From Bifidobacterium platyrrhinorum (GTDB lineage: Bacteria; Actinomycetota; Actinomycetes; Actinomycetales; Bifidobacteriaceae): DNA of 64,000 nucleotides. The notes under the pieces are model-generated. The model searched no databases. It was not told the DNA's origin and was given only the letters and a program-made list of their open reading frames with translations. The stretch is taken from positions 62,001 to 126,000 of the forward strand of contig NZ_WHZV01000005.1 of assembly GCF_010667645.1 (NCBI RefSeq), in the 5' to 3' direction. Of the stretch, positions 51,099 to 58,840 are shown piece by piece (position 1 is the stretch's first letter; each line of letters opens with the position of its first letter). The translations under genes and the position numbers were made by a program.

Positions 51099-51157
51099 AT
51101 TGGTTCATAACCTAGAGGGAGTTCAAGACAAGTTCAATTCCATCCGCGCATCGTTTC

Positions 51158-51197
51158 GCATGCCGGACGGAGGGAATTGAACCTCCGCCCGGCATGC
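51158..51197 (-). terminator. Terminator after HAD phosphatase gene
   Basis: GCATGCCGG...GGAGG / CCTCC...CCGGCATGC, a long stem with an internal bulge and an 8-base loop, just after the HAD stop on the minus strand. Confidence 0.65.
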
Positions 51198-51210
51198 CAT
51201 GCGGGGGATC

Positions 51211-52068
51211 TCACAGCAGATGCGTCTCGATCCATTGGGCGACGCCGTCCTCGTCGTTGGACGGGCAGATTTCGTCGGCGATGTCGAGCACCTTGGGGTT
51301 GGAGTTCGCGACGGCGACGGAGCGGCCGGAGAACCGCATCATGTCGATGTCCACGAGGTCGTCGCCGAAGGCGATGGTCCGCTCCGGGGCCACGCCCATG
51401 CGCTTACACAGGGTTCCCAGGGCATCGCGCTTGTTGGCCTTCGGGTTCATGAACATATACAACGTGCCCTCCGAGACGGACAGCGCGAAGTCGTCGGGAA
51501 CCAGATGACGGATCGCCTCGCGCTGCTCACCTTTCGGGAACGCGATGATCTTGTCCGCGACGCCCGTGGGCACATCCGTTTCGGTGAAGTCGGTCAGGCG
51601 CCAGGTCTGGGTCTTCCAGTAGACGCTGACGTCGAAGTTCGTGTACCTCACGTCGTCCATGACGATGCCGACCTCGAGGCCGGGCATCGCGTCGAGCAGG
51701 GACCGGCATACCTCGCAGGCGCGCGACGACGGGAATCCGATCTTCATGAGATGGCCGTCGTCGGGCATACGGCCCGAGGTGAGCATGTCGTAGTCGGATT
51801 TCGCCGGATCGAAGTCGATGAGCGCGCCGTTGAGATAGATGCATGCGTCGACCGGCAGCCGCTCGGCGAGGGCGTAGCCGGTGCTCACGGGTCTGGCCGT
51901 GGCGATGGCGAACCGATAACCGGCATCATGCAGGCGTTCGACGGCTTCGACGGACCGCTCGGTGAGGTGTCGTCCCTCGAAGGTGGGGGCTCCGTGCAGC
52001 AGCGTGCCGTCGAGGTCCGCGACGATGAGTTCCGGAGCGCGGAGGCCATTCACGACGGCCCCGCTCAC
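51211..52068 (-). CDS. HAD-superfamily (Cof-type) phosphatase
   Basis: 285 residues starting at the GTG that overlaps the ldh stop (GTGA), with GAGGGG 6 bases before; a second GTG five codons later is possible. Cof/type-IIB HAD phosphatase: motif I 'LIVADLDGTLLHG' (D-x-D-G-T), motif II 'FAIATARPVS', motif III with K in 'MFMNPKANKRDALGTLCKRMGV' and motif IV 'TIAFGDDLVDIDMMRFSGRSVAVANSNPKVLDIADEI' (G-D-D-x-x-D). All catalytic residues are present. Substrates are usually sugar phosphates, FMN or other phosphometabolites; the partner ldh suggests a link to glycolytic flux but this is inference only. Confidence 0.88.
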   Translation of the reverse strand: MSGAVVNGLRAPELIVADLDGTLLHGAPTFEGRHLTERSVEAVERLHDAGYRFAIATARPVSTGYALAERLPVDACIYLNGALIDFDPAKSDYDMLTSGRMPDDGHLMKIGFPSSRACEVCRSLLDAMPGLEVGIVMDDVRYTNFDVSVYWKTQTWRLTDFTETDVPTGVADKIIAFPKGEQREAIRHLVPDDFALSVSEGTLYMFMNPKANKRDALGTLCKRMGVAPERTIAFGDDLVDIDMMRFSGRSVAVANSNPKVLDIADEICPSNDEDGVAQWIETHLL

Positions 52069-53015
52069 AGCAGCCCCTCGCAGTAGGAGCGGACGAGCTC
52101 GGCGGAATGGTGCAGCTTGGCGTGCTCCTCCTCGGTGAGTTCGAGTTCGACGATCTCGTTGGCGCCGTTGGCGCGCAGTTCGGTGGGCACGCCGAGGAAC
52201 ACGTCGTGCTCGCCGTATTCGCCGTCGAGGAGCGTGGAGACGGGCACGATGCGGCGCTCGTCCCACAGGATCGTCTGTACGATGCCGGCCACGGTGGAGG
52301 CGATGCCGAAGTTCGTGCCACCCTTCGCGGCGACGATCTCGTTGCCGCGCATGCGCGTCTTCGCCTCGATCTCGGAGGTGGAGACGGAGGCGAAACGGCT
52401 CTGGTTGTCCGCGAGGAACTTGGCGAACGGCTTGCCGCCGAGCGAGACGGTGGACCATGCGGCGAACTGGGAGTCGCCGTGCTCGCCCATGACGAAGCCG
52501 CCCACGTTGCGCGGGTCGAGTCCGGTCTCCTCGCCGATGATGGTCTTGAGACGGGAGGTGTCGAGCGCGGTGCCGGTGCCGAGCACCTGCGTGCGCGGCA
52601 GTCCGGAGCGCTTCCACGCGTACCAGGCCATCACGTCCACGGGGTTGGAGACCATGACGATCACGCCGTCGAACCCGGAGGCCATGACATGGTCCACCAC
52701 ATCGCCGACGAGGCCGACGGTGAAGCCGAGCTCGGCGAGACGGGTGGAGTTCTTCGGCGGCTTGCGGCCGACGGTGATGACGACGATGTCGGCGTCGCGG
52801 CAGTCGGAGTAGTCGCCGGCGCGCACCTTGACGTGGCGGTCCTGGAACTCACTGCCGTCATCGAGGTCGTGGCTCTCCCCCATCGCCTTGTCCGCGAAAT
52901 GGTCGATGAGCACCAGCTCGTTGCACAGGCCGTGCGTGACGATGCCGAACGCCGCGGTGGCGCCGACCTGGCCGGTGCCGACGATGACGACCCTGTTGCG
53001 GTTCATGGTGACCAT
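52065..53015 (-). CDS. ldh: L-lactate dehydrogenase
   Basis: 316 residues from ATG 53015 (RBS AAGGAGA, 5 bases); the upstream frame extension is not supported. Converts pyruvate and NADH to lactate, regenerating NAD+ at the end of the bifid shunt. 'RVVIVGTGQVGATAAFGIVTHGLCNELVLIDHF' (Rossmann motif with D for NAD), 'VSNPVDVMAWYAW', 'VLGTGTALDTSRLKTIIGEETGLDPRNVGGFVMGEHGDSQFAAWS' (active site His in G-E-H-G-D-S and the Arg/Asp pair). Probably one of two ldh copies common in bifidobacteria; the other is not in the window. The terminal GTGA overlap couples it to the HAD phosphatase. Confidence 0.96.
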   Translation of the reverse strand: MVTMNRNRVVIVGTGQVGATAAFGIVTHGLCNELVLIDHFADKAMGESHDLDDGSEFQDRHVKVRAGDYSDCRDADIVVITVGRKPPKNSTRLAELGFTVGLVGDVVDHVMASGFDGVIVMVSNPVDVMAWYAWKRSGLPRTQVLGTGTALDTSRLKTIIGEETGLDPRNVGGFVMGEHGDSQFAAWSTVSLGGKPFAKFLADNQSRFASVSTSEIEAKTRMRGNEIVAAKGGTNFGIASTVAGIVQTILWDERRIVPVSTLLDGEYGEHDVFLGVPTELRANGANEIVELELTEEEHAKLHHSAELVRSYCEGLL

Positions 53016-53070
53016 GTGTGTCTCCTTCAGTGTTATGGCCGATCGGGCCGCGGGACCCATAAACGAACGG

Positions 53071-53100
53071 GACCCATGACCGAACTGACGGTCATGGGTC
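53071..53100 (-). terminator. Terminator after secG
   Basis: Perfect arms GACCCATGACCG / CGGTCATGGGTC around a six-base loop; on the minus strand followed by CCGTTCGTTT. Separates secG from ldh. Confidence 0.8.
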
Positions 53101-53130
53101 TCCTGCGCATGTATGCGTGCGATCCGCGGA

Positions 53131-53379
53131 TCAGATGAGGTTGAACTTGGTCATCAGGCCGAGGGCGATGATGATCGCCACCCAGATCAGCGCGATGATG
53201 ACGGTCCAACGGTTCAGGTTCTTCTCGGCGACGCCGGAGGTGCCCGCGTTCTGGGTCAGGCCGCCGCCGAACATATCGGACAGGCCGCCACCCTTGCCCT
53301 TGTGCATGAGGATGAGCAGGGTCAGCAGGCAGCTGAGCACCACGACGATGATTTCAAGGGCGATCTTCAGAGCGGTCAC
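53131..53379 (-). CDS. secG: Preprotein translocase subunit SecG
   Basis: 82 residues from GTG 53379 (RBS GGAGGT, 9 bases). Small membrane subunit of the Sec translocon: first helix 'LKIALEIIVVVLSCLLTLLILMHKGKGGGLSDMFGGG' with the conserved H-x-G-x-G-G-G-L segment, then a Gly-rich loop and the second helix 'WTVIIALIWVAIIIALGL'. Typical length. It follows tpiA in the pgk-tpiA-secG order found in many Gram-positive bacteria. Confidence 0.93.
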   Translation of the reverse strand: MTALKIALEIIVVVLSCLLTLLILMHKGKGGGLSDMFGGGLTQNAGTSGVAEKNLNRWTVIIALIWVAIIIALGLMTKFNLI

Positions 53380-53454
53380 GGGTGGATTACCTCCGGTTTG
53401 GATTCGGTCTGCGCTCAAGCATAGCGCAACGTGCTGAAAAACGGGAAGGCCCGG

Positions 53455-54249
53455 TCAGCGGGTGGCCTTCTCGGTGAGCCGGCAGATCTTGGCGAGCTCG
53501 TCCACGTCGAGCGCGGCGCCGCCGATGAGGAAGCCGTCCACGTCCGGTTCCCCGATGAGCTCGACCGCGTTGCGGGACGAGACGGAGCCGCCGTAGAGGA
53601 TGCGCACGGTGTCGGCGACCCTGTCGTTGAACGTGGTCCGCAGGTCGTCGCGGATGGCCTGCGCCGCGTACTGCGCGGACTCGGGCGTGGCGACCATGCC
53701 GGTGCCGATGGCCCACACCGGTTCGTAGGCGATGAGCAGACGGGAGGCCTCGTCCTCGTTGAGGTCGCGGGTGACGTCGTGCACCTGGCCGACGGCGAAG
53801 TCGAGCTCGATGCCCTGGCGGCGTTCCTCGAAGCTTTCGCCGACGCACAGGATCGGCCGCATGTCCGCGGCGAGCACGGCACGCACCTGGTCGACGATGT
53901 TGGCGTCGTCCTCCGGGTGGTACTTGCGGCGTTCGGAATGCCCGATGATCACGTACGAGCAGCCGAGGTGCGCGATCATGTCGGCGGAGATGTCGCCGGT
54001 GAACGCCCCCTGGTTGGTGACGGACACGGATTGCGCGCCGTAGCGGATCTTCAGCTTGTCCGCCTCGACGAGCACCTCCACGCTGCGCAGCGAGGTGAAG
54101 GAGGGGAACAGCGCGACCTCCACCCTGCGGAAGTCGAAGTGCGCGTCGCGCAGCAGCCATGCGAGCTTCTGCACGAAGTAGGTGGCCTCGAGATGGTCGA
54201 AGTTCATCTTCCAGTTGCCCGCGACCAGCGGGATGCGTTCGGATGCCAT
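53455..54249 (-). CDS. tpiA: Triose-phosphate isomerase
   Basis: 264 residues. Interconverts dihydroxyacetone phosphate and glyceraldehyde 3-phosphate. Motifs: 'PLVAGNWKMNFDHLEA' (catalytic Lys), 'CSYVIIGHSERRKYHPEDD' (catalytic His), 'LIAYEPVWAIGTGMVATPESAQ' (catalytic Glu) and the phosphate-binding end 'ILYGGSVSSRNAVELIGEPDVDGFLIGGAAL'. Length normal. Middle gene of pgk-tpiA-secG; a hairpin at 54323-54359 lies between pgk and tpiA. Confidence 0.97.
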   Translation of the reverse strand: MASERIPLVAGNWKMNFDHLEATYFVQKLAWLLRDAHFDFRRVEVALFPSFTSLRSVEVLVEADKLKIRYGAQSVSVTNQGAFTGDISADMIAHLGCSYVIIGHSERRKYHPEDDANIVDQVRAVLAADMRPILCVGESFEERRQGIELDFAVGQVHDVTRDLNEDEASRLLIAYEPVWAIGTGMVATPESAQYAAQAIRDDLRTTFNDRVADTVRILYGGSVSSRNAVELIGEPDVDGFLIGGAALDVDELAKICRLTEKATR

Positions 54250-54322
54250 GGTCCCCCTTCAATGGGCCGCCGATGAACGCGGCCTCATGCGATGAATGAT
54301 ACGGGCGGGTGCGACAGACAGC

Positions 54323-54359
54323 ATTGGCTCCCCGTGCCGGTCGGGCGCGGGGAGCCAAT
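54323..54359 (-). terminator. Hairpin between pgk and tpiA
   Basis: ATTGGCTCCCCG / CGGGGAGCCAAT, 12-base perfect arms with a 13-base loop. It lacks a T run, so it may stabilise the pgk mRNA end or reduce read-through into tpiA. Confidence 0.55.
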
Positions 54360-54381
54360 GACGGTCCGCATCGGGATCAGA

Positions 54382-55587
54382 CTACTCGAGCACCTTCAGG
54401 CCCGGGAGCTCCTTGCCCTCGAGGAACTCGAGGGAGGCGCCGCCGCCGGTGGAGATGTGCGAGAAGCCGTCCTCCGGGAAGCCGAGGTTGCGCACCGCGG
54501 AGGCGGAGTCGCCGCCGCCGACGATGGTGAAGGCGCCGGCCGCGGTCGCGTCGACCAGGCCCTGCGCGACGGCCTTGGTGCCGGCCGCGAACTCCGGGAT
54601 CTCGAAGACGCCCATCGGGCCGTTCCACACGACGGTCTTGGAGTCGACGATCTTGTCGTGGAACAGCTTCTGGGACTCCGGGCCGATGTCGAGGCCCATC
54701 TTGTCGGCCGGGATGGCGTCGGCGGCGACGACCTCCGGGGCGACCGGGGTGTCACCGGCCGGGAAGCCGGCGTTCACGACGATGTCGGTGGGCAGCACGA
54801 GCTCGACGCCGTTCTTCTCGGCGGTCTCGATGTAGCCCTTGACCTTGTCGAGCTGGTCCTCCTCGAGCAGGGAGGTGCCGACCTCGTAGCCCTTGGCCTT
54901 GAGGAAGGTGAACACCATGCCGCCGCCGATGACGAGGCGGTTGGCCTTGTCGAGCAGGTTCTCGATGACGCCGAGCTTGTCGGAGACCTTGGAGCCGCCG
55001 AGCACGACGGTGAACGGACGCTCCGGGTTCTCGGTGGCCTTGGACAGCGCCTTGACCTCCTTCTCGACCAGCAGGCCGGCGGCGGCCGGCAGATCGGCGG
55101 CGACGTCGTAGTTGGAGCCCTGGGCACGGTGCACGACGCCGAAGCCGTCGGAGACGAAGACCTCGCCGAGGGCGGCGATCTTCTTCGCGTACGGAGCGCG
55201 CACGGCGGGATCCTTGCTGGTCTCCTCCGGGTTGAAGCGCACGTTCTCGAGCAGGACGACATCGCCGTCGTTCATCGCGGCGACCTTGGCCTGGGCGTCC
55301 TCGCCGTAGGTGTCCTTGGCCAGCGGGACCTCGATGCCGAGCAGCTCGCCGAGGCGGGCGGCCACGGGGGCGAGGGACAGCTCGGGAACGACCTTGCCCT
55401 TCGGGCGGCCGAGGTGGGCCATCAGGATGACCTTCGCGCCTTCCTCGCGCAGCGTCTTGATCGTCGGCAGGGCGGCCTTGATGCGGCCGTCGTCGGTGAT
55501 CGTGGTGCCGTCCAGCGGGACGTTGAAATCGGCGCGAACCAGGACGCGCTTGCCCTTGAGATCTCCAAGATCCTTGAGTGTCTTCAT
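54382..55587 (-). CDS. pgk: Phosphoglycerate kinase
   Basis: 401 residues from ATG 55587 (RBS AAGGAT); the larger open frame upstream is the shadow of whiA. Makes ATP from 1,3-bisphosphoglycerate. '[16 protein letters not shown]' (substrate Arg and Asp), '[12 protein letters not shown]', '[24 protein letters not shown]', '[40 protein letters not shown]', '[24 protein letters not shown]', and '[43 protein letters not shown]' (nucleotide site). Complete. First gene of the pgk-tpiA-secG group. Confidence 0.97.
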   Translation of the reverse strand: MKTLKDLGDLKGKRVLVRADFNVPLDGTTITDDGRIKAALPTIKTLREEGAKVILMAHLGRPKGKVVPELSLAPVAARLGELLGIEVPLAKDTYGEDAQAKVAAMNDGDVVLLENVRFNPEETSKDPAVRAPYAKKIAALGEVFVSDGFGVVHRAQGSNYDVAADLPAAAGLLVEKEVKALSKATENPERPFTVVLGGSKVSDKLGVIENLLDKANRLVIGGGMVFTFLKAKGYEVGTSLLEEDQLDKVKGYIETAEKNGVELVLPTDIVVNAGFPAGDTPVAPEVVAADAIPADKMGLDIGPESQKLFHDKIVDSKTVVWNGPMGVFEIPEFAAGTKAVAQGLVDATAAGAFTIVGGGDSASAVRNLGFPEDGFSHISTGGGASLEFLEGKELPGLKVLE

Positions 55588-55652
55588 GAATATCCTTTCA
55601 TAACCGCTTTCGCGGGAAAGTGGCGATGTCTTGCCACTTCGCATAATACAAC

Positions 55653-55675
55653 AGGCCCGCCGGGGCGGCGGGCCT
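55653..55675 (-). terminator. Terminator after whiA
   Basis: AGGCCCGCC / GGCGGGCCT around a five-base loop, with minus-strand TGTTGTATT after it and a T-run on the other strand, so it can work in either direction. Confidence 0.75.
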
Positions 55676-55721
55676 GACACAGGATTTTTTGGAACGTCTT
55701 CGGGAAACGTTCCCGGAACGT

Positions 55722-56669
55722 TCAGGAACGCGCCTTCGCGGTCTTCTCCGCGAGCTGCAGCAGACGGCGGATGCGTCCGGCGATGGCGTCCTTGGAGATG
55801 GGGGGCTCGGCGATGCGGCCGAGCTCCTCGAGGCTGGCGTCGCCGTGTTCGAGGCGCAGCTGGCCGGCGGCGCGCAGGTTGTCCGGCACGTCCACGCCGG
55901 CCTCGTCGAAGAGTTCGAAGGCCTTGCGCACCTTGTCGCAGGCCTCGGCCGCGGCCTTGGCGGAGCGGCGCATGTTGGCGTCGTCGAAATTGGCGAGGCG
56001 GTTCGCCTTGGAGCGGGTCTCGCCGTCGGAACGCTTGCCGGTCCAGTCGCGCGCGGAGCGCATGGCCCCCATCGAGTTGAGCATGCGTTCGATGGAGTCG
56101 GGATCGGTGAGCGTCACGCGGTACGACTTGCTCAGCTGGCGCGGCTTGGCGGTGATGCCGAGGCGGCGGGCCAGGCCGGCGAGGGCCATCGCGGCCTCGT
56201 TGCACGGGCAGATGATCTCCATGTAGGGGTTCTTGCCCAGGTCGGACAGGATGCCCTTGGCCATGAAGGCGCCGCGCCATGCGGCGCGCACCTGGGCGAT
56301 CTTGCCCTGCACGATCTTGACGGGCAGGCCGCGCACGGCCTTGTTGCGGTCGATGAGACCGGTGGCCACGGCGAGGTTCACCGCTCCGCGCTCGACCTTG
56401 ACGACGTGGTACTGGTGGGAGCCCTTGGGAGTGGTGCGCGTCGAGGTGATGAGCTTGGCCTCGAGGTTGTACAGGTCCTCGATGTTCGTGCGCAGCCATT
56501 CGGCGGCGACGAGCGAGTCGAACGTGGCGAGCATGACCACTTGCTTCTGGGCGTTGTTCATGAAGCCGCCTGCGAAGCGAATCATGGCGGTGACCTGCGC
56601 CTTCCTGGCGTCCGCCTTCTCGTCCTCCAGCGCCGCGAGCTCGCTTTTCACATCATCCAGAAGAGCCAA
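55722..56669 (-). CDS. whiA: DNA-binding protein WhiA
   Basis: 315 residues, the usual length. WhiA is a transcription factor with an N-terminal LAGLIDADG-like domain and a C-terminal helix-turn-helix; in streptomycetes it controls sporulation, elsewhere it affects cell division and chromosome segregation. Segments: '[32 protein letters not shown]', '[32 protein letters not shown]', and the HTH part '[38 protein letters not shown]'. Located in the conserved rapZ-whiA pair of actinobacteria; the ATG at 56669 is preceded by AGGAGG. Confidence 0.94.
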   Translation of the reverse strand: MALLDDVKSELAALEDEKADARKAQVTAMIRFAGGFMNNAQKQVVMLATFDSLVAAEWLRTNIEDLYNLEAKLITSTRTTPKGSHQYHVVKVERGAVNLAVATGLIDRNKAVRGLPVKIVQGKIAQVRAAWRGAFMAKGILSDLGKNPYMEIICPCNEAAMALAGLARRLGITAKPRQLSKSYRVTLTDPDSIERMLNSMGAMRSARDWTGKRSDGETRSKANRLANFDDANMRRSAKAAAEACDKVRKAFELFDEAGVDVPDNLRAAGQLRLEHGDASLEELGRIAEPPISKDAIAGRIRRLLQLAEKTAKARS

Positions 56670-56857
56670 GAGCCAACCTCCTAAGTCTCGTCCCTCTCAA
56701 TGGTTCCGGGGTTCGGGTCCGGCGCGGAAGATGAAGATCATGCCCCCGCTGTCCGCCGAACTTCCGTGATACCGGCCATCTTGGACAACCCTCGCGCCGT
56801 TCCCGCTTTTTCGCGATGGTCGTCTCGACATGTGGTCAGGGCCGCGAAGCGCGCGAT

Positions 56858-57790
56858 TCAGCGCCTTTTACGCTGCTCGCGGGCGGAAACCGTGACATCA
56901 AGCCCATGTGAACGCAAACGCTTCGCCAATGCCTCGCTCATGGCCACCGACCGGTGCTGGCCTCCGGTGCAGCCGACGGCGATGGTCACGAAGTGCTTGT
57001 CCTCGCGCGCGTATCCGTCGATGGCGACGAGCAGCGCGCGCTCGTAGGCGTCGAGGAACTCGGTCGCGCCCTTGCTGTTCAGCACGTAGTCGGCGACGGG
57101 CTTGTCCGCGCCGGTCAGCTCGCGCAGGCTCGGCACCCAGAACGGGTTGGGCAGGAAGCGCACGTCGGCGACGAAGTCGGCGTCGGTGGGGGTCCCGTAT
57201 TTGAACCCGAAGCTGAAGATGTGCACGGACACTGTCTTCGGCCCCGAGCCGACCATGGCCTCGTACAGTTTGGTGGACAGCTGGTGGATGCTCAGCGCGG
57301 AGGTGTCGATGACCGTGTCCGCGCGCTCCTTGAGGTTCTCGAGCAGCGCGCGCTCCTCGTTGATGCCGTCGATGAGGCGGTTGCCGTGCTGCAGCGGATG
57401 GGGGCGTCGCACCTGCTCGTAGCGTTTGACGAGCACGTCGTCGCTGGCGTCGAGGAACAGGATGCGCGTGCGCACGCCGAGATCGTCGAGGTGGCTGAGC
57501 ACTTCGTTGAGGTCGTCGAAGTATGCGCGCGACCGCACGTCGATGACGGCGGCGAGCTTGTGCACGCCCTTGCCGCCGCCGGCGTTGGTCATCATGTCGA
57601 CGAGGGGGACGAGCAGTTTGGGCGGCATGTTGTCCACCACGTACCAGCCCATGTCCTCCACGCAGTCGGCGGCGTGGGACCGCCCCGCGCCGGACATGCC
57701 GGTGATGAGCAGCACCTCGAAGCCGTCGGCGGGGTCCGGCTCGTTGCCCGTGGCCCCGTTGCGCGGGTTCGTGTTCGTTTCGGTGATCAC
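56858..57790 (-). CDS. rapZ: RapZ-like nucleotide-binding protein (GTP/ATP, YvcJ family)
   Basis: 310 residues starting at the GTG overlapping the aroE stop (GTGA). P-loop protein: Walker A 'LLITGMSGAGRSHAADCVEDMGWYVVDNMPPKLLVPLV', 'VIDVRSRAYFDDLNEVLSHLDDLGVRTRILFLDASDDVLVKRYEQVRRPHPL', and the C-terminal domain 'VHIFSFGFKYGTPTDADFVADVRFLPNPFWVPSLRELTGADKPVADYVL', 'VTIAVGCTGGQHRSVAMSEALAKRL'. In enterobacteria RapZ guides small RNA decay; in actinobacteria the role is less clear. The rapZ-whiA order is conserved. N-terminal 25 residues are extra and Asn/Thr/Gly-rich. Confidence 0.93.
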   Translation of the reverse strand: MITETNTNPRNGATGNEPDPADGFEVLLITGMSGAGRSHAADCVEDMGWYVVDNMPPKLLVPLVDMMTNAGGGKGVHKLAAVIDVRSRAYFDDLNEVLSHLDDLGVRTRILFLDASDDVLVKRYEQVRRPHPLQHGNRLIDGINEERALLENLKERADTVIDTSALSIHQLSTKLYEAMVGSGPKTVSVHIFSFGFKYGTPTDADFVADVRFLPNPFWVPSLRELTGADKPVADYVLNSKGATEFLDAYERALLVAIDGYAREDKHFVTIAVGCTGGQHRSVAMSEALAKRLRSHGLDVTVSAREQRKRR

Positions 57791-58764
57791 AGGGTCTCCT
57801 CCAATGCGCGCCTCATGGCGATCTCCAGATGGTCGTCGTCGACGGTGACGTCCTGCAGGCGACGGTCGGCGTCGGACGGCGGATCGTCGTCCCAGATGCC
57901 CGTCATGAGCAGCACCTGGATGAGCGCCTGGTACAGGAGCATCTCCTCGCCGCCGATCGCATGGCCGCCGTGGGAGCGCCATGCCTGCATGAGCTTCGTG
58001 GGACGCGGGTCATAGACCACGTCGAGCAGCATGCCGTCGAACGCGTCGCCGGGGCGGTCGAGCGTTTCGGCGAGGCCGTCCGCGGCATGCCCGGGAATCG
58101 TGTTGATCACGTAGTCGGATTCACGGGCGGCGGCGGTCACCCCGTCCGCGTCGGACAGGTCGATCTCGTCGTAGGGACGGCCTTCGACGCCGCGGAACGC
58201 CTTCGCGGCGGAGTCCAGTCCGAGGTCGCGGCCGGGGTGGCGCGCGGCGATGGTGATACGTTCGACGCCCGGCAGCATCAGGCAGGCCGCCGCGGCCGAC
58301 GTGGCGGTGTTGCCGTTGCCGATGATGAGCGCACGGCGTCCCGTCCGCCCGTTGCGATGCACGCCGAGTTCCCGGTCGGCGTGGTCGAAGGCCAGCTGGA
58401 TGCCGACCACATCGGTGTTGTAGAGCCTGATCGCCGGCTTCCCGTGGGGCCATGCGGGATCGTCGTGGGTGGATTCGTCCCAGTCGAGCACCGCCGTGTT
58501 GGCGACCCTGAGCTCCCGCGCCCACACGTTGCGGGGCGTGCCGTACGGCTGGATGGTCTTCTTGAGCGGCATCGTCAGGCTGAGTCCCCGCCACGTGGGG
58601 TCGAGCCCCTTGAGGAACCCGTCGAGGTCCCCCTCCCCCACCTCGTGCCTGTCGTACGTCCAGCCGTCGAGTCCGAGCGAACGGTACGCCGCGTTGTGCA
58701 GCACGGGCGACAGCGAATGCGCGATGGGCTTGCCGAGCACCGCGCACCGATTGGCGATCGTCAT
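57787..58764 (-). CDS. aroE: Shikimate dehydrogenase
   Basis: 325 residues from ATG 58764 (RBS AGGAGGGA, 4 bases). NADPH-dependent reduction of dehydroshikimate in aromatic amino acid synthesis. 'CAVLGKPIAHSLSPVLHNAAYRSLGLDGWTYDRHEVGE' (substrate Ser pair), 'GLSLTMPLKK' (catalytic Lys in M-P-L-K-K, in place of the common V-P-x-K), 'VANTAVLDWD', 'RLYNTDVVGIQLAF', 'ALIIGNGNTATSAAAACLMLPG' (a G-N-G-N-T variant of the usual G-A-G-G), and 'DVVYDPRPTKLMQAWRSHGGHAIGGEEMLLYQALIQVLLMTG'. It is about 40 residues longer than the usual enzyme, partly from the 'DWDESTHDDPAWPHGKPA' loop. Overlaps rapZ by GTGA. Confidence 0.9.
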   Translation of the reverse strand: MTIANRCAVLGKPIAHSLSPVLHNAAYRSLGLDGWTYDRHEVGEGDLDGFLKGLDPTWRGLSLTMPLKKTIQPYGTPRNVWARELRVANTAVLDWDESTHDDPAWPHGKPAIRLYNTDVVGIQLAFDHADRELGVHRNGRTGRRALIIGNGNTATSAAAACLMLPGVERITIAARHPGRDLGLDSAAKAFRGVEGRPYDEIDLSDADGVTAAARESDYVINTIPGHAADGLAETLDRPGDAFDGMLLDVVYDPRPTKLMQAWRSHGGHAIGGEEMLLYQALIQVLLMTGIWDDDPPSDADRRLQDVTVDDDHLEIAMRRALEETL

Positions 58765-58840
58765 GCTTCCCTCCTTGCCTTCCCGGTTCTCCCCGACCAT
58801 CCTACTCGGGCCGTCCGGACCGCGGACGGAAGCCGTCTCC

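Noticed and set aside
51158..51197. tRNA-like remnant (GGAGGTTCAATTC...) as an integration scar
   Set aside because: The loop is 8 bases, not 7, and the rest of a cloverleaf is absent; it is better explained as the terminator stem after the HAD gene.
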